Shown here one piece after another: positions 30,211 to 41,200 of a stretch of 42,569 nucleotides of DNA. Positions within the stretch are counted from its first letter, which is position 1, and each line of letters starts with the position of its first letter. The DNA comes from Proluteimonas flavola (lineage in GTDB: Bacteria > Pseudomonadota > Gammaproteobacteria > Xanthomonadales > Xanthomonadaceae), in NCBI RefSeq assembly GCF_021191705.1, contig NZ_JAIWPU010000026.1, positions 1 through 42,569 of the forward strand, in the 5' to 3' direction. A program made the translations under genes and the position numbers. The notes under the pieces were generated by a model. It was given only the letters and a program-made list of their open reading frames with translations. It made no database searches and had not been told where the DNA came from.

Positions 30211-31650
30211 ATGCGCATCCGGGGGATCAACCTGTCTCAGCTCGCACTGGCGGTCGCCCTGATCGCCGCGCTGTGCTGGAATTTCGCCTACGGTGCCGAG
30301 CTGCGCGGGGTCGACGTGCGCGCCGGCGCCACGGGCACACGCGCCGAGCTCAAGTTCGACGCCCGGGCCGAATATTCGGTGATCTCCCTCGCCAATCCCG
30401 ACCGCCTGGTCGTCGACCTGCCCGGCACGCGCCTGCGGGCGACGGCGATGCCTGCCGGTGCCGGCATGATCCAGTCGGTCCGCAGCGGGCAACCGGTCGC
30501 CGGCACCACGCGCATCGTGTTCGACCTCGCGTCGTCGGTGCAGGCGATGCCGCCGCGGATCGAGGACAGCCCCGACGGTCCCCGGCTCGTGATCGAATGG
30601 CCGGGCGACGATGGCGATCCGATCGCCCGCATTGCCGCGGCGACAGCGACGCCCGCTACCGACGCTGCGTCAACGGCGACGCCCGCTGCCGATCCCGCTC
30701 TGGCGTCGAACGACGCGACCTCGCGCCTGATCTCGAGCATGGGTCCGCAACAGGGCCCTGCCGCGCCTGTCGCCACGACAGCGCAGGCGCCGGTCACGCA
30801 ACTACCGCCCGCGCCCATTCCGACGCCGCCACCCGCCACCCAGCACGAGATCGCCCCGGCACCGCAGATGCCGATGCCCGCTGCAGTCGGGCCGGGCATG
30901 CGTCCGCTGGTGATCGCAATCGATCCCGGCCACGGCGGCCGCGATCCCGGCGCCATCGGGCCTGCCGGCACGCATGAAAAGAACGTCGTGCTGGCGATCT
31001 CGCGCGAGCTCGCGCGCCAGATCAATGCCACGCCCGGCATGCGCGCGCATCTCGTGCGCGACAACGACAGCTATCTGGAACTGCCGCAACGCGCGTTGCG
31101 CGCCCGCCGGGCCAAGGCCGACATGTTCGTGTCGATCCACGCCGATGCCGCCCACAACCGCGCGGCCTACGGCTCCTCGGTCTACACCCTGTCCACGCGC
31201 GGTGCATCCTCGCAGCAGGCACGCTGGCTGGCCGACCGGGAGAACAGCGCCGATCTCGTCGGCGGGGTGTCGCTGTCGCAGGACACGCTGTCGAACGTGC
31301 TGCTGGAAATGGCGCAGAGCGGCCACATGCGCGCCTCGCAGGACGCCGCGACGCACGTGCTCTCGGGCCTGCGCAGCGTGGGCAAGACGCACAAGGCGAA
31401 TGTCGAGTACGCGAATTTCTCCGTGCTGCGCAACGCGGACATGCCGGCGATGCTGGTCGAGACCGGCTTCATCTCCAATCCTGAGGAAGAACGCCGCCTG
31501 CTCGATCCCGCGCACCAGCGCCGCCTCGCCAGCGCCGTGCTCAACGGCATCAACACCTACTTCACCGCCCAGCCGCCCCCGGGCACGCTGTATGCGGCGC
31601 GCGCAGCGGCTGCGTCCGGTGCGGGCGTCGCCGCCGGCGGCAGCCCCTGA
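30211..31650 (+). CDS. amiC: N-acetylmuramoyl-L-alanine amidase with AMIN domain
   Basis: A 479-residue exported amidase that splits septal peptidoglycan between MurNAc and L-Ala. The N-terminus (MRIRGINLSQLALAVALIAA) is a signal peptide. An AMIN domain follows at about 30-130, then a Pro/Ala-rich linker (about 140-225). The amidase_3 domain has zinc ligands His241 (DPGHGG), Glu256 (HEKN) and His310 (SIHAD), with catalytic Glu417 (VETGF). In E. coli the gene at this place is amiB, but the AMIN domain and lack of LysM fit AmiC-type enzymes too. It should need an EnvC/NlpD-type activator, not seen here. Confidence 0.93.
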   Translation: MRIRGINLSQLALAVALIAALCWNFAYGAELRGVDVRAGATGTRAELKFDARAEYSVISLANPDRLVVDLPGTRLRATAMPAGAGMIQSVRSGQPVAGTTRIVFDLASSVQAMPPRIEDSPDGPRLVIEWPGDDGDPIARIAAATATPATDAASTATPAADPALASNDATSRLISSMGPQQGPAAPVATTAQAPVTQLPPAPIPTPPPATQHEIAPAPQMPMPAAVGPGMRPLVIAIDPGHGGRDPGAIGPAGTHEKNVVLAISRELARQINATPGMRAHLVRDNDSYLELPQRALRARRAKADMFVSIHADAAHNRAAYGSSVYTLSTRGASSQQARWLADRENSADLVGGVSLSQDTLSNVLLEMAQSGHMRASQDAATHVLSGLRSVGKTHKANVEYANFSVLRNADMPAMLVETGFISNPEEERRLLDPAHQRRLASAVLNGINTYFTAQPPPGTLYAARAAAASGAGVAAGGSP

Positions 31651-31727
31651 GATCCCGGACGCGGCGCGCGAGCCGCTATCATCCACGTTGATTCCTGCCG
31701 CGACGCGCCTGCGTTGCCGATGCCCAC

Positions 31728-33560
31728 GTGCCGATCCGCCAGCTTCCCGACATCCTCGTCAACCAGATCGCCGCCGGCGAAGTGGTCGAACGTCCTGCGT
31801 CCGTGGTCAAGGAACTCGTCGAGAACGCGCTCGATGCGGGCGCGCTGCGCGTCGACATCGATCTCGAGGAAGGGGGCGTCCGCCTGATCCGCATCCGCGA
31901 CGATGGCGGCGGCATCCCGCCCGGGGAGCTGCCGCTGGCCGTGCAGCGCCATGCGACCAGCAAGATCGGCTCGCTCGACGATCTGGAAGCCGTCGCCACG
32001 CTCGGCTTCCGCGGCGAAGCCCTGCCGTCGATCGCATCGGTGAGCCGCTTCTCGCTGATCTCGCGACGCGAAGAGGATGCGCACGGTGCCGCGCTGGAGG
32101 TCGTCGGTGGCCGCGTCGGCGAAGTCACGCCGAGATCGCATCCGCGCGGCACGACGGTCGAAGTACGCGACCTGTTCTACAACGTGCCCGCGCGCCGCAA
32201 GTTCCTGCGCGCCGAACGCACCGAGCTTGGCCACATCGAGGAATGGCTGCGCGCGCTGGCGCTGGTGCGGCCCGATGTGGAACTGCGCATCAGCCACAAC
32301 GGCAAGGCCTCGCGCCGCTACAAGGGCGATGAGGACCTGTTCTCCGGCGCGCGCCTGGTCGAGACCGTGGGCCGCGAATTCGCCGACAACGCGCTGCGCA
32401 TCGACCACAGCGCCGCGGGTCTGCGCCTGCACGGCTGGATCGCCAAACCCGCCTACTCGCGCGCGAGCGCCGACCAGCAGTACCTCTACGTCAATGGCCG
32501 CGCGGTACGCGACCGCAGCGTGGCGCATGCGGTCAAGCAGGCGTTCGCCGACGTGATGTACCACGGCCGCCAGCCGGCCTATGTGCTGTTCCTCGAACTC
32601 GATCCGACCCGCGTCGACGTCAACGTGCACCCGGCCAAGCACGAAGTGCGCTTCCGCGATGCGCGCCTGATCCATGATTTCGTCTACCGCACGCTGCATG
32701 AGGCATTGGCCGATACGCGCGCGGGTCAGACGAACCACGCGCCGGCGGACGCGTCGATGACGGCGTTCGCCGCCGTGCCGACGCCTGGATCGGCGGCGAT
32801 GCCGGACTGGTCGCGGCCGATGCCGCAGCCGAATCTCGCGCTGCGCGTCGACGAAGCGCGCGCGGCCTACGCCGGGCTCTACGGCGCCACGCCCGCGCAG
32901 GTCACGGCCGGCGCCGATACATGGACGTCCTCGCCGATGGCGTCCGACGCCGCCGTCGACGATGCCGGCACGCTGGTGCCGCCGCTCGGTTATGCGGTCG
33001 CGCAGTTGCACGGCATCTACATCCTGAGCCAGGCGGCCGACGGCATGATCGTCGTCGACATGCATGCCGCGCACGAGCGCATCGGCTACGAAAAGCTCAA
33101 GACCGCGCACGATGGCGAGGGCGTGCGCACCCAGCCGCTGCTGGTGCCGCAGACGGTTGCCGTGTCCGAGCGCGAGGCCGATGTCGCCGAGGCCGAGTCC
33201 GCGACGCTCGCCGAACTCGGTTTCGAAGTCTCGCGTGCCGGCATGCAGTCGCTGTTGCTGCGCGGCGTGCCGGCCCTGCTCGCGCAAAGCGACACCGAAG
33301 CCCTGCTGCGCGACGTGCTGGCCGACCTGCGCGAGCACGGCGAAAGCCTGCGCGTGCGCTCGGCGCGCGACGAACTGCTGTCGACGATGGCCTGCCACGG
33401 CGCGGTACGCGCGAACCGGCGCCTGACGGTGCCCGAGATGAACGCCCTGCTGCGGCAGATGGAGGCGACCGAACGCTCCGGGCAATGCAATCATGGCCGT
33501 CCGACGTGGGCGCATTTTCCGCTCGCCGAGATCGACCGCTGGTTCTTGCGAGGACGCTGA
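31728..33560 (+). CDS. mutL: DNA mismatch repair protein MutL
   Basis: A 610-residue ATPase that links mismatch recognition by MutS to strand incision. N-terminal GHKL motifs are [14 protein letters not shown] and TLGFRGEAL. The C-terminal domain has [12 protein letters not shown] at 444-455, which fits the endonuclease pattern DxHAxxExxxxE, and CNHGRPT near 587. This suggests nicking by MutL itself, as in Pseudomonas, not by a MutH. The start is GTG at 31728, giving [19 protein letters not shown]. No mutS is in the window. DUF1684 follows one base after the stop. Confidence 0.96.
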   Translation: MPIRQLPDILVNQIAAGEVVERPASVVKELVENALDAGALRVDIDLEEGGVRLIRIRDDGGGIPPGELPLAVQRHATSKIGSLDDLEAVATLGFRGEALPSIASVSRFSLISRREEDAHGAALEVVGGRVGEVTPRSHPRGTTVEVRDLFYNVPARRKFLRAERTELGHIEEWLRALALVRPDVELRISHNGKASRRYKGDEDLFSGARLVETVGREFADNALRIDHSAAGLRLHGWIAKPAYSRASADQQYLYVNGRAVRDRSVAHAVKQAFADVMYHGRQPAYVLFLELDPTRVDVNVHPAKHEVRFRDARLIHDFVYRTLHEALADTRAGQTNHAPADASMTAFAAVPTPGSAAMPDWSRPMPQPNLALRVDEARAAYAGLYGATPAQVTAGADTWTSSPMASDAAVDDAGTLVPPLGYAVAQLHGIYILSQAADGMIVVDMHAAHERIGYEKLKTAHDGEGVRTQPLLVPQTVAVSEREADVAEAESATLAELGFEVSRAGMQSLLLRGVPALLAQSDTEALLRDVLADLREHGESLRVRSARDELLSTMACHGAVRANRRLTVPEMNALLRQMEATERSGQCNHGRPTWAHFPLAEIDRWFLRGR

Positions 33561-33561
33561 C

Positions 33562-34509
33562 ATGCTGCGATGGCGCCACTGCTGCACGATCGGACTGGTG
33601 GTCTTGCTCGCCGCCTGCGGCGAGACCGTCGAAGGCGAGGATCCGGCCGCGCGCGCCGATGCGGCGCGGCTCGACGTGATGTTCTCGGCGCAGACCCGCG
33701 TCTGGCAGGACACGCGCCGGGCGGAACTGGTCGCGCCCGACGGCTGGCTGAGCCTGATCGGCCTGCATCGCATCGAACTGAAATCGCATTTCATCGGCAG
33801 CGGACAGACAGCTGGCATCCGCCTGCCGATGGGGCCCGAGAAGCTCGGCCTGCTGCAATCCGACAATGGCGCCTATGCGTTCACGCCCGAGCGCGGCGTC
33901 GCGGTGACGCTCGACGGCGCGCCGGTGCGTGGCCGGGTGTCGCTGCAGACCGACGCCGATGCGGCGCCCAGCGTGCTCGGCTTCGACGATGGCAAGGGCG
34001 CGCTGACGATCATCGAACGCGGCGGCGCTGCGTTCGTGCGCGCGCGTCATGAAGAGGCGCCCACGCGCAGGCGTTTCACCGGCATCGGGTACTGGCCGAC
34101 CGCGCGCGACTGGCAGGTCGATGCGACATTCGAACCGGCGGCGGCCGGCGCGACGCTGCCGATCGCCAACATTCTCGGCATGGTCGAGGACACACCAACG
34201 CCGGGTTCGGTCGCATTCGAACGCGAAGGCACGCGCTATACACTTCAGGCGCTCAATGGCGGCGACGGCACGCTGTTCCTGATCTTCGCCGACCGCACCA
34301 GCGGCCACGGCAGCTACAGCGCCGGCCGCTATCTCGATGCGCCCGCGCCGGGCGCCGACGGTCGGCTGCAACTCGACTTCAACCGTGCCTACAACCCGCC
34401 GTGCGCGTTCACCGCGTTCGCGACGTGCCCGTTGCCGCCGGCCGGCAACCGCCTCGATCTCGCGATTCCCGCCGGCGAGCAGGTCTATCGTCCCGCGACC
34501 ACGGTATGA
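33562..34509 (+). CDS. DUF1684 lipoprotein
   Basis: A 315-residue predicted lipoprotein; the signal peptide ends in LLAACGE with lipid attachment at Cys19. The body matches the DUF1684 family: GWLSLIGLHRIE near residue 60, RRRFTGIGYWP mid-protein, and DFNRAYNPPCAFTAFATCPLPPAGN near the C-terminus. The function of the family is not known. It starts one base after mutL and overlaps or nearly abuts the GumN-like gene, so the three genes look cotranscribed. Localisation to the inner or outer membrane cannot be decided. Confidence 0.88.
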   Translation: MLRWRHCCTIGLVVLLAACGETVEGEDPAARADAARLDVMFSAQTRVWQDTRRAELVAPDGWLSLIGLHRIELKSHFIGSGQTAGIRLPMGPEKLGLLQSDNGAYAFTPERGVAVTLDGAPVRGRVSLQTDADAAPSVLGFDDGKGALTIIERGGAAFVRARHEEAPTRRRFTGIGYWPTARDWQVDATFEPAAAGATLPIANILGMVEDTPTPGSVAFEREGTRYTLQALNGGDGTLFLIFADRTSGHGSYSAGRYLDAPAPGADGRLQLDFNRAYNPPCAFTAFATCPLPPAGNRLDLAIPAGEQVYRPATTV

Positions 34510-34538
34510 CCCCGAATCCAGACCAGGACGTTTTCCGC

Positions 34539-35624
34539 ATGCGTCGACCCGCGCCGCTCCGTTTCATCCGTTCGTGCGTTCTGCTGGTCTGTCTGTTCGC
34601 AGGCGGCGCGGGCCAGGCCGAGCTGCCGCCGCTCGAAGCACCCACGACGCTGCTCTCGCCGGTGGTCGTGCCGGCCGATGGCCTGCAGGACACGCCCGCG
34701 ATCGGTTACGACGCACTGGCGCCGGCGCCGGTGCCGCTGCTGTGGCGGGTCAGCGGTGAGCAGGGCGCCTTGTACCTGCTCGGCTCCTTCCATTTCCTGA
34801 CACCCGCCGACTATCCGCTGTCCGAGGACGTGGCGCGGGTCGTGTCCGGCGCTGGCGAAGTGGTGTTCGAGCTCGCGCCCGAAGAGCTGCATTCGCCGAC
34901 GCTGGGCCTGCAGATGATGCAGGCCGGCCTGCGCGCCGACGGCAGCAAGCTCGACGACGAGATTCCGGCGCAGACCGCGACCCAGCTGCGCGCATGGGCC
35001 GAGGCGAATGCGGCGTCGCTGCAGGCGGCAGGTGGCGCGTCGAGCCTGCAGCTGTTCGAACCCTGGTTCGTTTCACTGCTGGTGACGACCACCGAACTCG
35101 GCCGCTTCGGCCTGCAGGCGCAACTGGGCATGGACGCGCAACTGGCGCGTCAGGCCCAGGCCGCCGGCACCCCGACCGCCGGCCTGGAATCGGCGCAGCA
35201 GCAGATCGCACTGCTCGATGGCATGGGCCGGCTGGAACAGACGCAGATGCTGCAGGAAGCCCTGGAACAGGCGGGCGCGGGGCCCGAATCGATCCAGGCC
35301 CTGCACGACACCTGGCGCGCCGGTGATACCGACGCCCTGTGGCAGGACATGGGCCTGGACATGCAGGCGCGTTTCCCCGCGCTGTATGCCCGCATCAACA
35401 CCGAACGCAACGACGCCTGGTTGCCCAAGCTCGAGCAGATGCTGCAGCAGCCCGGCGACATCCTGGTCGTCGTCGGTGCGCTGCATCTCGTCGGGCCCGA
35501 TGGCGTGGTCGAGAAGCTCGCGGCGAAGGGCTACACGGTGGAGCGGGTGTGTGCGGCCTGCGCGCCGGCCGGCGCCAAGCCGGACGCGATATCTTCGACG
35601 GCACGGACGGCGTCCGGCGGCTGA
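34539..35624 (+). CDS. TraB/GumN family protein, exported
   Basis: A 361-residue protein with a clear signal peptide (MRRPAPLRFIRSCVLLVCLF, cleavage after GQA). The mature part carries the family motifs LLGSFHFL and, near the C-terminus, VVVGALHLVGPDGVV, whose His residues are thought to form a metal site in TraB/Tiki-like proteins. Two starts are possible: 34506, whose ATGA overlaps the DUF1684 stop, and 34539, which gives a normal signal peptide and has AGGA ten bases upstream; the latter is given. The substrate is unknown. Gene order links it to the DUF1684 lipoprotein. Confidence 0.85.
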   Translation: MRRPAPLRFIRSCVLLVCLFAGGAGQAELPPLEAPTTLLSPVVVPADGLQDTPAIGYDALAPAPVPLLWRVSGEQGALYLLGSFHFLTPADYPLSEDVARVVSGAGEVVFELAPEELHSPTLGLQMMQAGLRADGSKLDDEIPAQTATQLRAWAEANAASLQAAGGASSLQLFEPWFVSLLVTTTELGRFGLQAQLGMDAQLARQAQAAGTPTAGLESAQQQIALLDGMGRLEQTQMLQEALEQAGAGPESIQALHDTWRAGDTDALWQDMGLDMQARFPALYARINTERNDAWLPKLEQMLQQPGDILVVVGALHLVGPDGVVEKLAAKGYTVERVCAACAPAGAKPDAISSTARTASGG

Positions 35625-35636
35625 CGCGCCGGACGC

Positions 35637-36053
35637 TCAGGCGGCCGCGACAACCATCTCGATGCAATCCACCGGGCATGCCGGCACGCACAGTCCACAA
35701 CCGGTGCAGGCGTCGACGAGCACGGTGTGCATCAGCTTCGAGGCGCCGACGATGGCATCGACGGGACAGGCCTGGATGCACTTGGTGCAGCCGATGCAGT
35801 CGGCCTCGATGACCAGTGCGACCGGCGGCACCGCATGGTGTTCGCCGCGCTCGCGGTCGAACGGCAGCGCGACCGTCTCGAGTGCGCGTGCGAGCGCCCG
35901 TGCACCGGCGTCGCCGCCGGGCGGACACCGATCGATATCCGCCTCGCCGTGCGCCATCGCGTCGGCATAGGGGCGGCAGCCGTCGAAACCGCACTGGCCG
36001 CATTGGGTCTGCGGCAACAGGCGGTCGAGACGTTCGACGAGGGACGGCGGCAT
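35637..36053 (-). CDS. rnfB: RnfB-type ferredoxin protein, soluble and stand-alone
   Basis: A 138-residue iron-sulfur protein. It begins near the Fe-S domain of RnfB ([11 protein letters not shown], then DRCPPGG) and ends in two [4Fe-4S] ferredoxin motifs ([14 protein letters not shown] and [14 protein letters not shown]). The N-terminal transmembrane helix that anchors RnfB in E. coli is missing, and no other rnf gene is near. Its role as a soluble electron carrier is inferred. The ATG at 36053 is preferred over 36179, which would run into metG. It is convergent with the GumN-like gene (12 bases) and follows metG by 58 bases. Confidence 0.86.
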   Translation of the reverse strand: MPPSLVERLDRLLPQTQCGQCGFDGCRPYADAMAHGEADIDRCPPGGDAGARALARALETVALPFDRERGEHHAVPPVALVIEADCIGCTKCIQACPVDAIVGASKLMHTVLVDACTGCGLCVPACPVDCIEMVVAAA

Positions 36054-36111
36054 GCGTGGCGTTCGGCTGGGCGTGCGGGCTGTGCGGGGATCGCGGCAAT
36101 GCCGCGCCGGC

Positions 36112-38184
36112 TCAGCGGACCGGCATGCCCGGCAGCGCGGCGGCGTCGGCATCCAGCAGCGCGAGCGCACCGCCGTCAAAACCGGCCGACAGGATCATGC
36201 CTTCGCTGATGCCGAAGCGCATCTTGCGCGGCGCGAGGTTGGCGATGAACACCACCTTGCGGCCGACCAGCGCGTCCGGCTCGCCATAGCTGGCGCGGAT
36301 GCCGGAAAAGATCTGGCGCGTGCCGAGATCGCCGGCGTCGAGTTCGAAGCGCAGCAGCTTGTCCGAACCTTCCACGAACTCACAGGCGACGACCTTGCCG
36401 ATGCGCAGGTCGAGCTTCGCGAAGTCGTCGATCGAGATGTGCGCCGGCGCATCGGCGTCCGCAGGTTTCGCCGGTGCCGCGACGGGTGCTTCGAGCGGCT
36501 TCTTCGCGGCGGCGGGCGCGGCCGGTGCGGCGGCGAGGGTGTCTTTGGAAGCGTCGGTCATGGCGTCGATCTGCTTGGGGTCGATTCGGGTGAAGAGCGG
36601 GGCATACGGCTGGATGACGTGGCCGAGCAGCGGCGCGTCGAGCGCGGACCACGTCTCCGCCGGCGCGGCGAAGAACGCATCGACCTCGCGCGACACGCGC
36701 GGCAGCACCGGCCGCAGCGCCGTCGCCAGCACACGGAACAGGTTCAGGCCCTGCGTGCAGACCGCCTGCAGTTCGGCATCGCTGCCGTCCTGCTTGGCGA
36801 TCACCCAGGGCTTGCAGTCGTCGATGTAGCGGTTGGCCTCGTCGGCCAACGCCATCACCTGGCGCAGCACACTGGCCGACTCGTTGCGCGCGTAACTCTC
36901 GCGGATCGGTGCCAGCGCCTCGACGAAGCGCGCATAGGTTTCCGGCTCGGGCAGCGCGTCCGCCAGACGGCCGTCGAAGCGCTTGCCGATGAAGCCGGCG
37001 CAGCGGCTGGCGAGATTCACCAGTTTGCCGACGACATCGCTGTTCACGCGCGCGATGAAGTCGCCGAGGTTGAGGTCGAGATCGTCGACGCCGCCGGAGG
37101 ACTTCGCGGCGAAGTAATAGCGCAGCGCCTCGGGATCCAGGCCCTGGTCGAGATAGGTGCGCGCCATGACGAAGGTGCCGCGCGACTTCGACATCTTCGC
37201 GCCATCGACGGTCAGATAGCCGTTGACGTGCAGTCGCGTCGGCGCGCGCAGTCCCGCGCCGTGCAGCATCGCCGGCCAGAACAGGCCGTGGAAGTTGACG
37301 ATGTCCTTGCCGATGAAGTGGTGCAGTTCGGCGCCGCCTTCGGGCGCGAGCCATGCATCGAAGTCCAGCCCTTCGCGGTCGCACAGCGCCTTGAAGCTGC
37401 TGAGGTAGCCGATCGGCGCGTCCAGCCAGACGTAGAAGAACTTGCCCGAATGGCCCGGGATCTCGAAGCCGAAGTAGGGCGCGTCGCGCGAGATGTCCCA
37501 GGCGCGCAGTCCGCCTTCGCCGTCGAGCCATTCCGCCAGTTTCGCCTTGACGCCGGACACCGCGACATCCCCCGCCAGCCACTCGCGCAGGAAGGCCTCG
37601 AAATGCCCGAGCTCGAAGAAGAAGTGTTCCGACTCGCGTACTTCCGGCGTCGCGCCGCTGACCACCGAGACCGGATCGATCAGGTCGCTCGGCGAATACG
37701 TGGCGCCACAGTGTTCGCAGTTGTCGCCGTACTGGTCCGGCGTGCCGCACTTCGGGCAGATGCCCTTGACGTAGCGGTCCGGCAGGAACATGCCGCGCAC
37801 CGGATCGAACAACTGCGCCACGTCGCGACGCGCGATATGGCCGCCGGCGTCGAGACGCGCATAGATCGTCTCGACCATCGTGCGGTTGGTCGCCGAGTGG
37901 GTCGAATCGTAGTGGTCGAAGTCCACGCCGAACGCCGCGAAATCGCGCTCGTGCCCGGCCTGGATGCCGGCGATGAAGGCCTCGGGCGTCGTGCCCGCCT
38001 TCTCGGCCGCCAGCATGATCGGCGTGCCGTGGGTATCGTCCGCGCAGACGAAACGCGCCACGTCCCCATCCATACGCCGCGCCCGCACCCAGATGTCGGC
38101 CTGGATGTAACCGACCAGATGGCCGAGGTGCAGCGGCCCGTTGGCATAGGGCAGGGCGGTGGTGACGAGCAGCGTGCGCGACAT
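36112..38184 (-). CDS. metG: Methionyl-tRNA synthetase
   Basis: A 690-residue class I synthetase that charges tRNA-Met. The HIGH motif is PLHLGHL, KMSKS is KMSKSRG, and the zinc-binding cysteines lie in [19 protein letters not shown]. After the catalytic and anticodon-binding parts, an Ala/Pro-rich linker leads to the C-terminal tRNA-binding domain ([10 protein letters not shown]). The ATG at 38184 matches the family start [16 protein letters not shown]; the upstream ATG at 38241 would add 19 unrelated residues. rnfB follows on the same strand. Confidence 0.97.
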   Translation of the reverse strand: MSRTLLVTTALPYANGPLHLGHLVGYIQADIWVRARRMDGDVARFVCADDTHGTPIMLAAEKAGTTPEAFIAGIQAGHERDFAAFGVDFDHYDSTHSATNRTMVETIYARLDAGGHIARRDVAQLFDPVRGMFLPDRYVKGICPKCGTPDQYGDNCEHCGATYSPSDLIDPVSVVSGATPEVRESEHFFFELGHFEAFLREWLAGDVAVSGVKAKLAEWLDGEGGLRAWDISRDAPYFGFEIPGHSGKFFYVWLDAPIGYLSSFKALCDREGLDFDAWLAPEGGAELHHFIGKDIVNFHGLFWPAMLHGAGLRAPTRLHVNGYLTVDGAKMSKSRGTFVMARTYLDQGLDPEALRYYFAAKSSGGVDDLDLNLGDFIARVNSDVVGKLVNLASRCAGFIGKRFDGRLADALPEPETYARFVEALAPIRESYARNESASVLRQVMALADEANRYIDDCKPWVIAKQDGSDAELQAVCTQGLNLFRVLATALRPVLPRVSREVDAFFAAPAETWSALDAPLLGHVIQPYAPLFTRIDPKQIDAMTDASKDTLAAAPAAPAAAKKPLEAPVAAPAKPADADAPAHISIDDFAKLDLRIGKVVACEFVEGSDKLLRFELDAGDLGTRQIFSGIRASYGEPDALVGRKVVFIANLAPRKMRFGISEGMILSAGFDGGALALLDADAAALPGMPVR

Positions 38185-38245
38185 GGATGCGGCTTGCGGG
38201 AGCGGGCGGAGCGGGATTATCGCATGGGGTCCCCTGCACAAAAGA

Positions 38246-38273
38246 AAAGAGCCCGGCCGAGGCCGGGCTCTTT
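38246..38273 (-). terminator. Terminator of the TonB-receptor gene
   Basis: AGAGCCCGGC and GCCGGGCTCT form a 10-base stem around CGAG. Downstream on the minus strand the RNA continues with CTTTTCTTTTG, a U-rich tail. It lies 22 bases after the receptor stop. Confidence 0.88.
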
Positions 38274-38294
38274 CAGGCAGCGATTACAGACGCA

Positions 38295-41200
38295 TCAGAA
38301 CTTGTAGGTGGCTCCGAGATACACGAAGCGACCCACACTGTCGTAGAACGCGGTGCCGACATCGGCGCCGAAGTAGTTCGCCGGCGGATCCTTGTCGAAC
38401 ACGTTATCCGCGCCGATGTACACCTTGATGCCCGAATCTGGGAACGTGAAGCCGACCTGTGCGTTGTGGTAGACGTACGAACCATTGCGGATCGGGCTGG
38501 TCTGGCCCGGGTTGCTCTGGTAGGACGCCGGCTCGACACGCAGGTTGTGGTGCATGTAGCGCATCGTCCAGGAGGCATCCCAGTCGTTGCGGTTATATGC
38601 AGCTTCCAAATTTGCGCGGTAACGCGGATCGGTCACTGAGGTGGACCATTCGCGATACTCGTTCGGGAAGGCCTGGAAGGCCCACTCGCGCGACTGGATC
38701 AAACGGGTGCCGACCAGGCGTGTGACCGCGTTGCCGCCCGCCAGATCGAAGCGGTAGTCCACCTCGAAGTCGACGCCGACGCGACGCGATTTGGCGAGGT
38801 TCTCGTTCAGAGCGCGCCAGTCATAGATGCTGTGTTCCGGGAAGAAACGACCTTGTGCATCGGTGAAGCCACCTGCGCCAGCGCGCTTGATCTGATCACA
38901 GAACGTGTTGTTCGTTATGCCACCGGGCGAGTCCACACAACGGGTCGCATTGACCTGTGCGGTGACGGCACCGATGGCGTCGTCGAGCGTGACGCGCCAG
39001 TAGTCGATCGAAACGCCCAGACCCTTGACGAACTCCGGCTGCCATACGAGACCGAAGGACACGGTATCGGCGGACTCGGGATTCAGATCCGGATTGCCGC
39101 CGCTGACGCCAGGACGGTTCGCGGAGTAGCTGTCCTGCCAGCCCACCGGGATGCCCAGAGCGGAGCAGTTGGCCTGGCGAAGCGCCTGATCAGCTGCAGT
39201 CGCCGGGCGGTTGTTGTTCGTCGGCAGATAGCTGCACGGGTCGTTGACGGTGGCGAAGTTCTGCGACTGCGGATTGAACAGTTCGCCGATGCCCGGCGCC
39301 CGGACCGCCTTGGCCAGCGTGCCGCGAAAACGCAGCGACGAGAACATCTGCCAGTCGAGGCCGACGTTCCAAGTCTTCGTGCTACCGATGGTGTCGTAGT
39401 CCGAGTACCGGCCAGCGAGGTCGAGCGAGAGACGCTCGATTGCAGGCAGGTCCGCCAGCAGCGGGATCGAGGTTTCCAGAAACACCTCGCTCACGTCGTA
39501 CTGGCCACCGCGGCTGGGAATCGCATTGAGGAACGTCAGGCCCAGCGCGGCCAGCGGATCGGTGTTCTCCTGGCTCTTTTCCCTGCGGTGTTCGACACCG
39601 GCTGCGAAACCGACTTGACCTGCAGGCAGCGAAAAGAGTGCGCTGTTAGCGACAGATGCGCTGTAGACCGTCTGCGTGAGTTTGGAACTGTTGAGAGAGT
39701 TGACGTTAAACCAAGCGGCAGCGGCGGGATTCGCTGCGACCGCACCATCGCCGAACACCGAAAACGGCACGCAACCGGCGACGAGTGCGGCGTTGTAGCG
39801 TTGGCCGGTATGGATGTTGAAGGCGTTCGGATCGAGTGTGCTGCGACAGACCACATTGCCGTTTGCATCCCGGACGGTGTCCAGGCCCGCCCACCAGCGC
39901 TCATTGATGCGGTTGTTCAGGTTCAGGCGCGAAATCGTCGACTCACCATAGTTGAAAGATGTTTCGTACGACCAGTTGTCTCCGAAGAAGCCTTCCAGTC
40001 CGACAACCAGCCGCTTGGTATCACGATCGACCCGTTCGCCGCGTCGACCGGCGTCGACGTTCATGCGGCCGATCTCGAAGAATTGCGCCGGTTCGCCGTC
40101 CAGTGTCGCGGTCCGCACGAGCCCCGGATTGGCAGCAATGAGCGCGCTGAGTTCGGGCGTGATATAGGCATTGTCGGTACGGATACGCAGCGCCGAGTCG
40201 AATGCCGACTGGCCGTAGAAATTAGATTCCGTCTTGCTGTACTTCGCTTCGGCGAACACCCGGTGGTTGTCGTTGAGGTCGAAACCGAAGATCGCATTCA
40301 CGCTCGAGCGGTTGAACGTCGGCTCAAGATCGGCGAGTGCGTTGAGATCGGTGAAATCGCAGTCGATACAGGAGGTGCCGGTCGCGTTGTACCAGCCGTC
40401 GTACCGGTTGCGCGAGAAGCTGCCGTCCGGATTGAAGTGGTAACGTAGGTTCGGATTGAACGGGTTGCTGTTCGCGTTGATGACTCCGCCGGTGTAGAAC
40501 GAACCGCCGGTGGAGATCGAGTGATTGCCGCCCGGGCCCGCGAGAATGTTCTGCGGGTTCGCCTCGCTCGAGGGCTGCGAAGGGTCGAAATTCGGGTTCG
40601 GAGTCGTCACCAAGTAACGGCGGCCGATCTCGCGGCTGGTGCGGCTGAAGCGATCCTGCTCGCTCCGTTCGACGGAGATTGCGGCGGTACCGCGGCCATC
40701 GGCGAAATCGCTACCTGCTGAGATGCTGAAGAATTGCCGACCGAAGCCACCTTCACTCGCAGAACCCTTCTGGCCGCGCATTTCGATGCCGTCAAACGAC
40801 GTCTTGGTGATGAAGTTGACTACGCCCGCGACTGCGTCGGCACCGTAGACGGCCGAAGCGCCGCCAGTGATGACCTCAACGCGCTCGATCCACTCCACTG
40901 GAATGGTATTGACGTCGACTGCGGTGGAGCCGGGGGTAGCGCCGACATGACGGCGACCGTTGACCAGCACCAGCGTGCGTGCCGTGCCCAAGCCGCGCAG
41001 ATCTAGCAGGCCGAGGCCGGCAGTGCCAATGAAACGGGTCGAATTGCCGAGCGTATAGGTCGGGCTCAGGGCCGGCATCTTGGTCATCAGATCGGCGATC
41101 GTCACGGCGCCGGTGGCACGAATCTCTTCAGCGGAGATCGAGGTGACCGGCGACGGGGTCACGAAGCCTTCGCGTGCGATGCGCGAACCGGTGACGTTAA

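Noticed and set aside
38832..40448. A 538-codon plus-strand frame opposite the TonB receptor.
   Set aside because: It lacks domains and start context, and the receptor frame has strong family features throughout.
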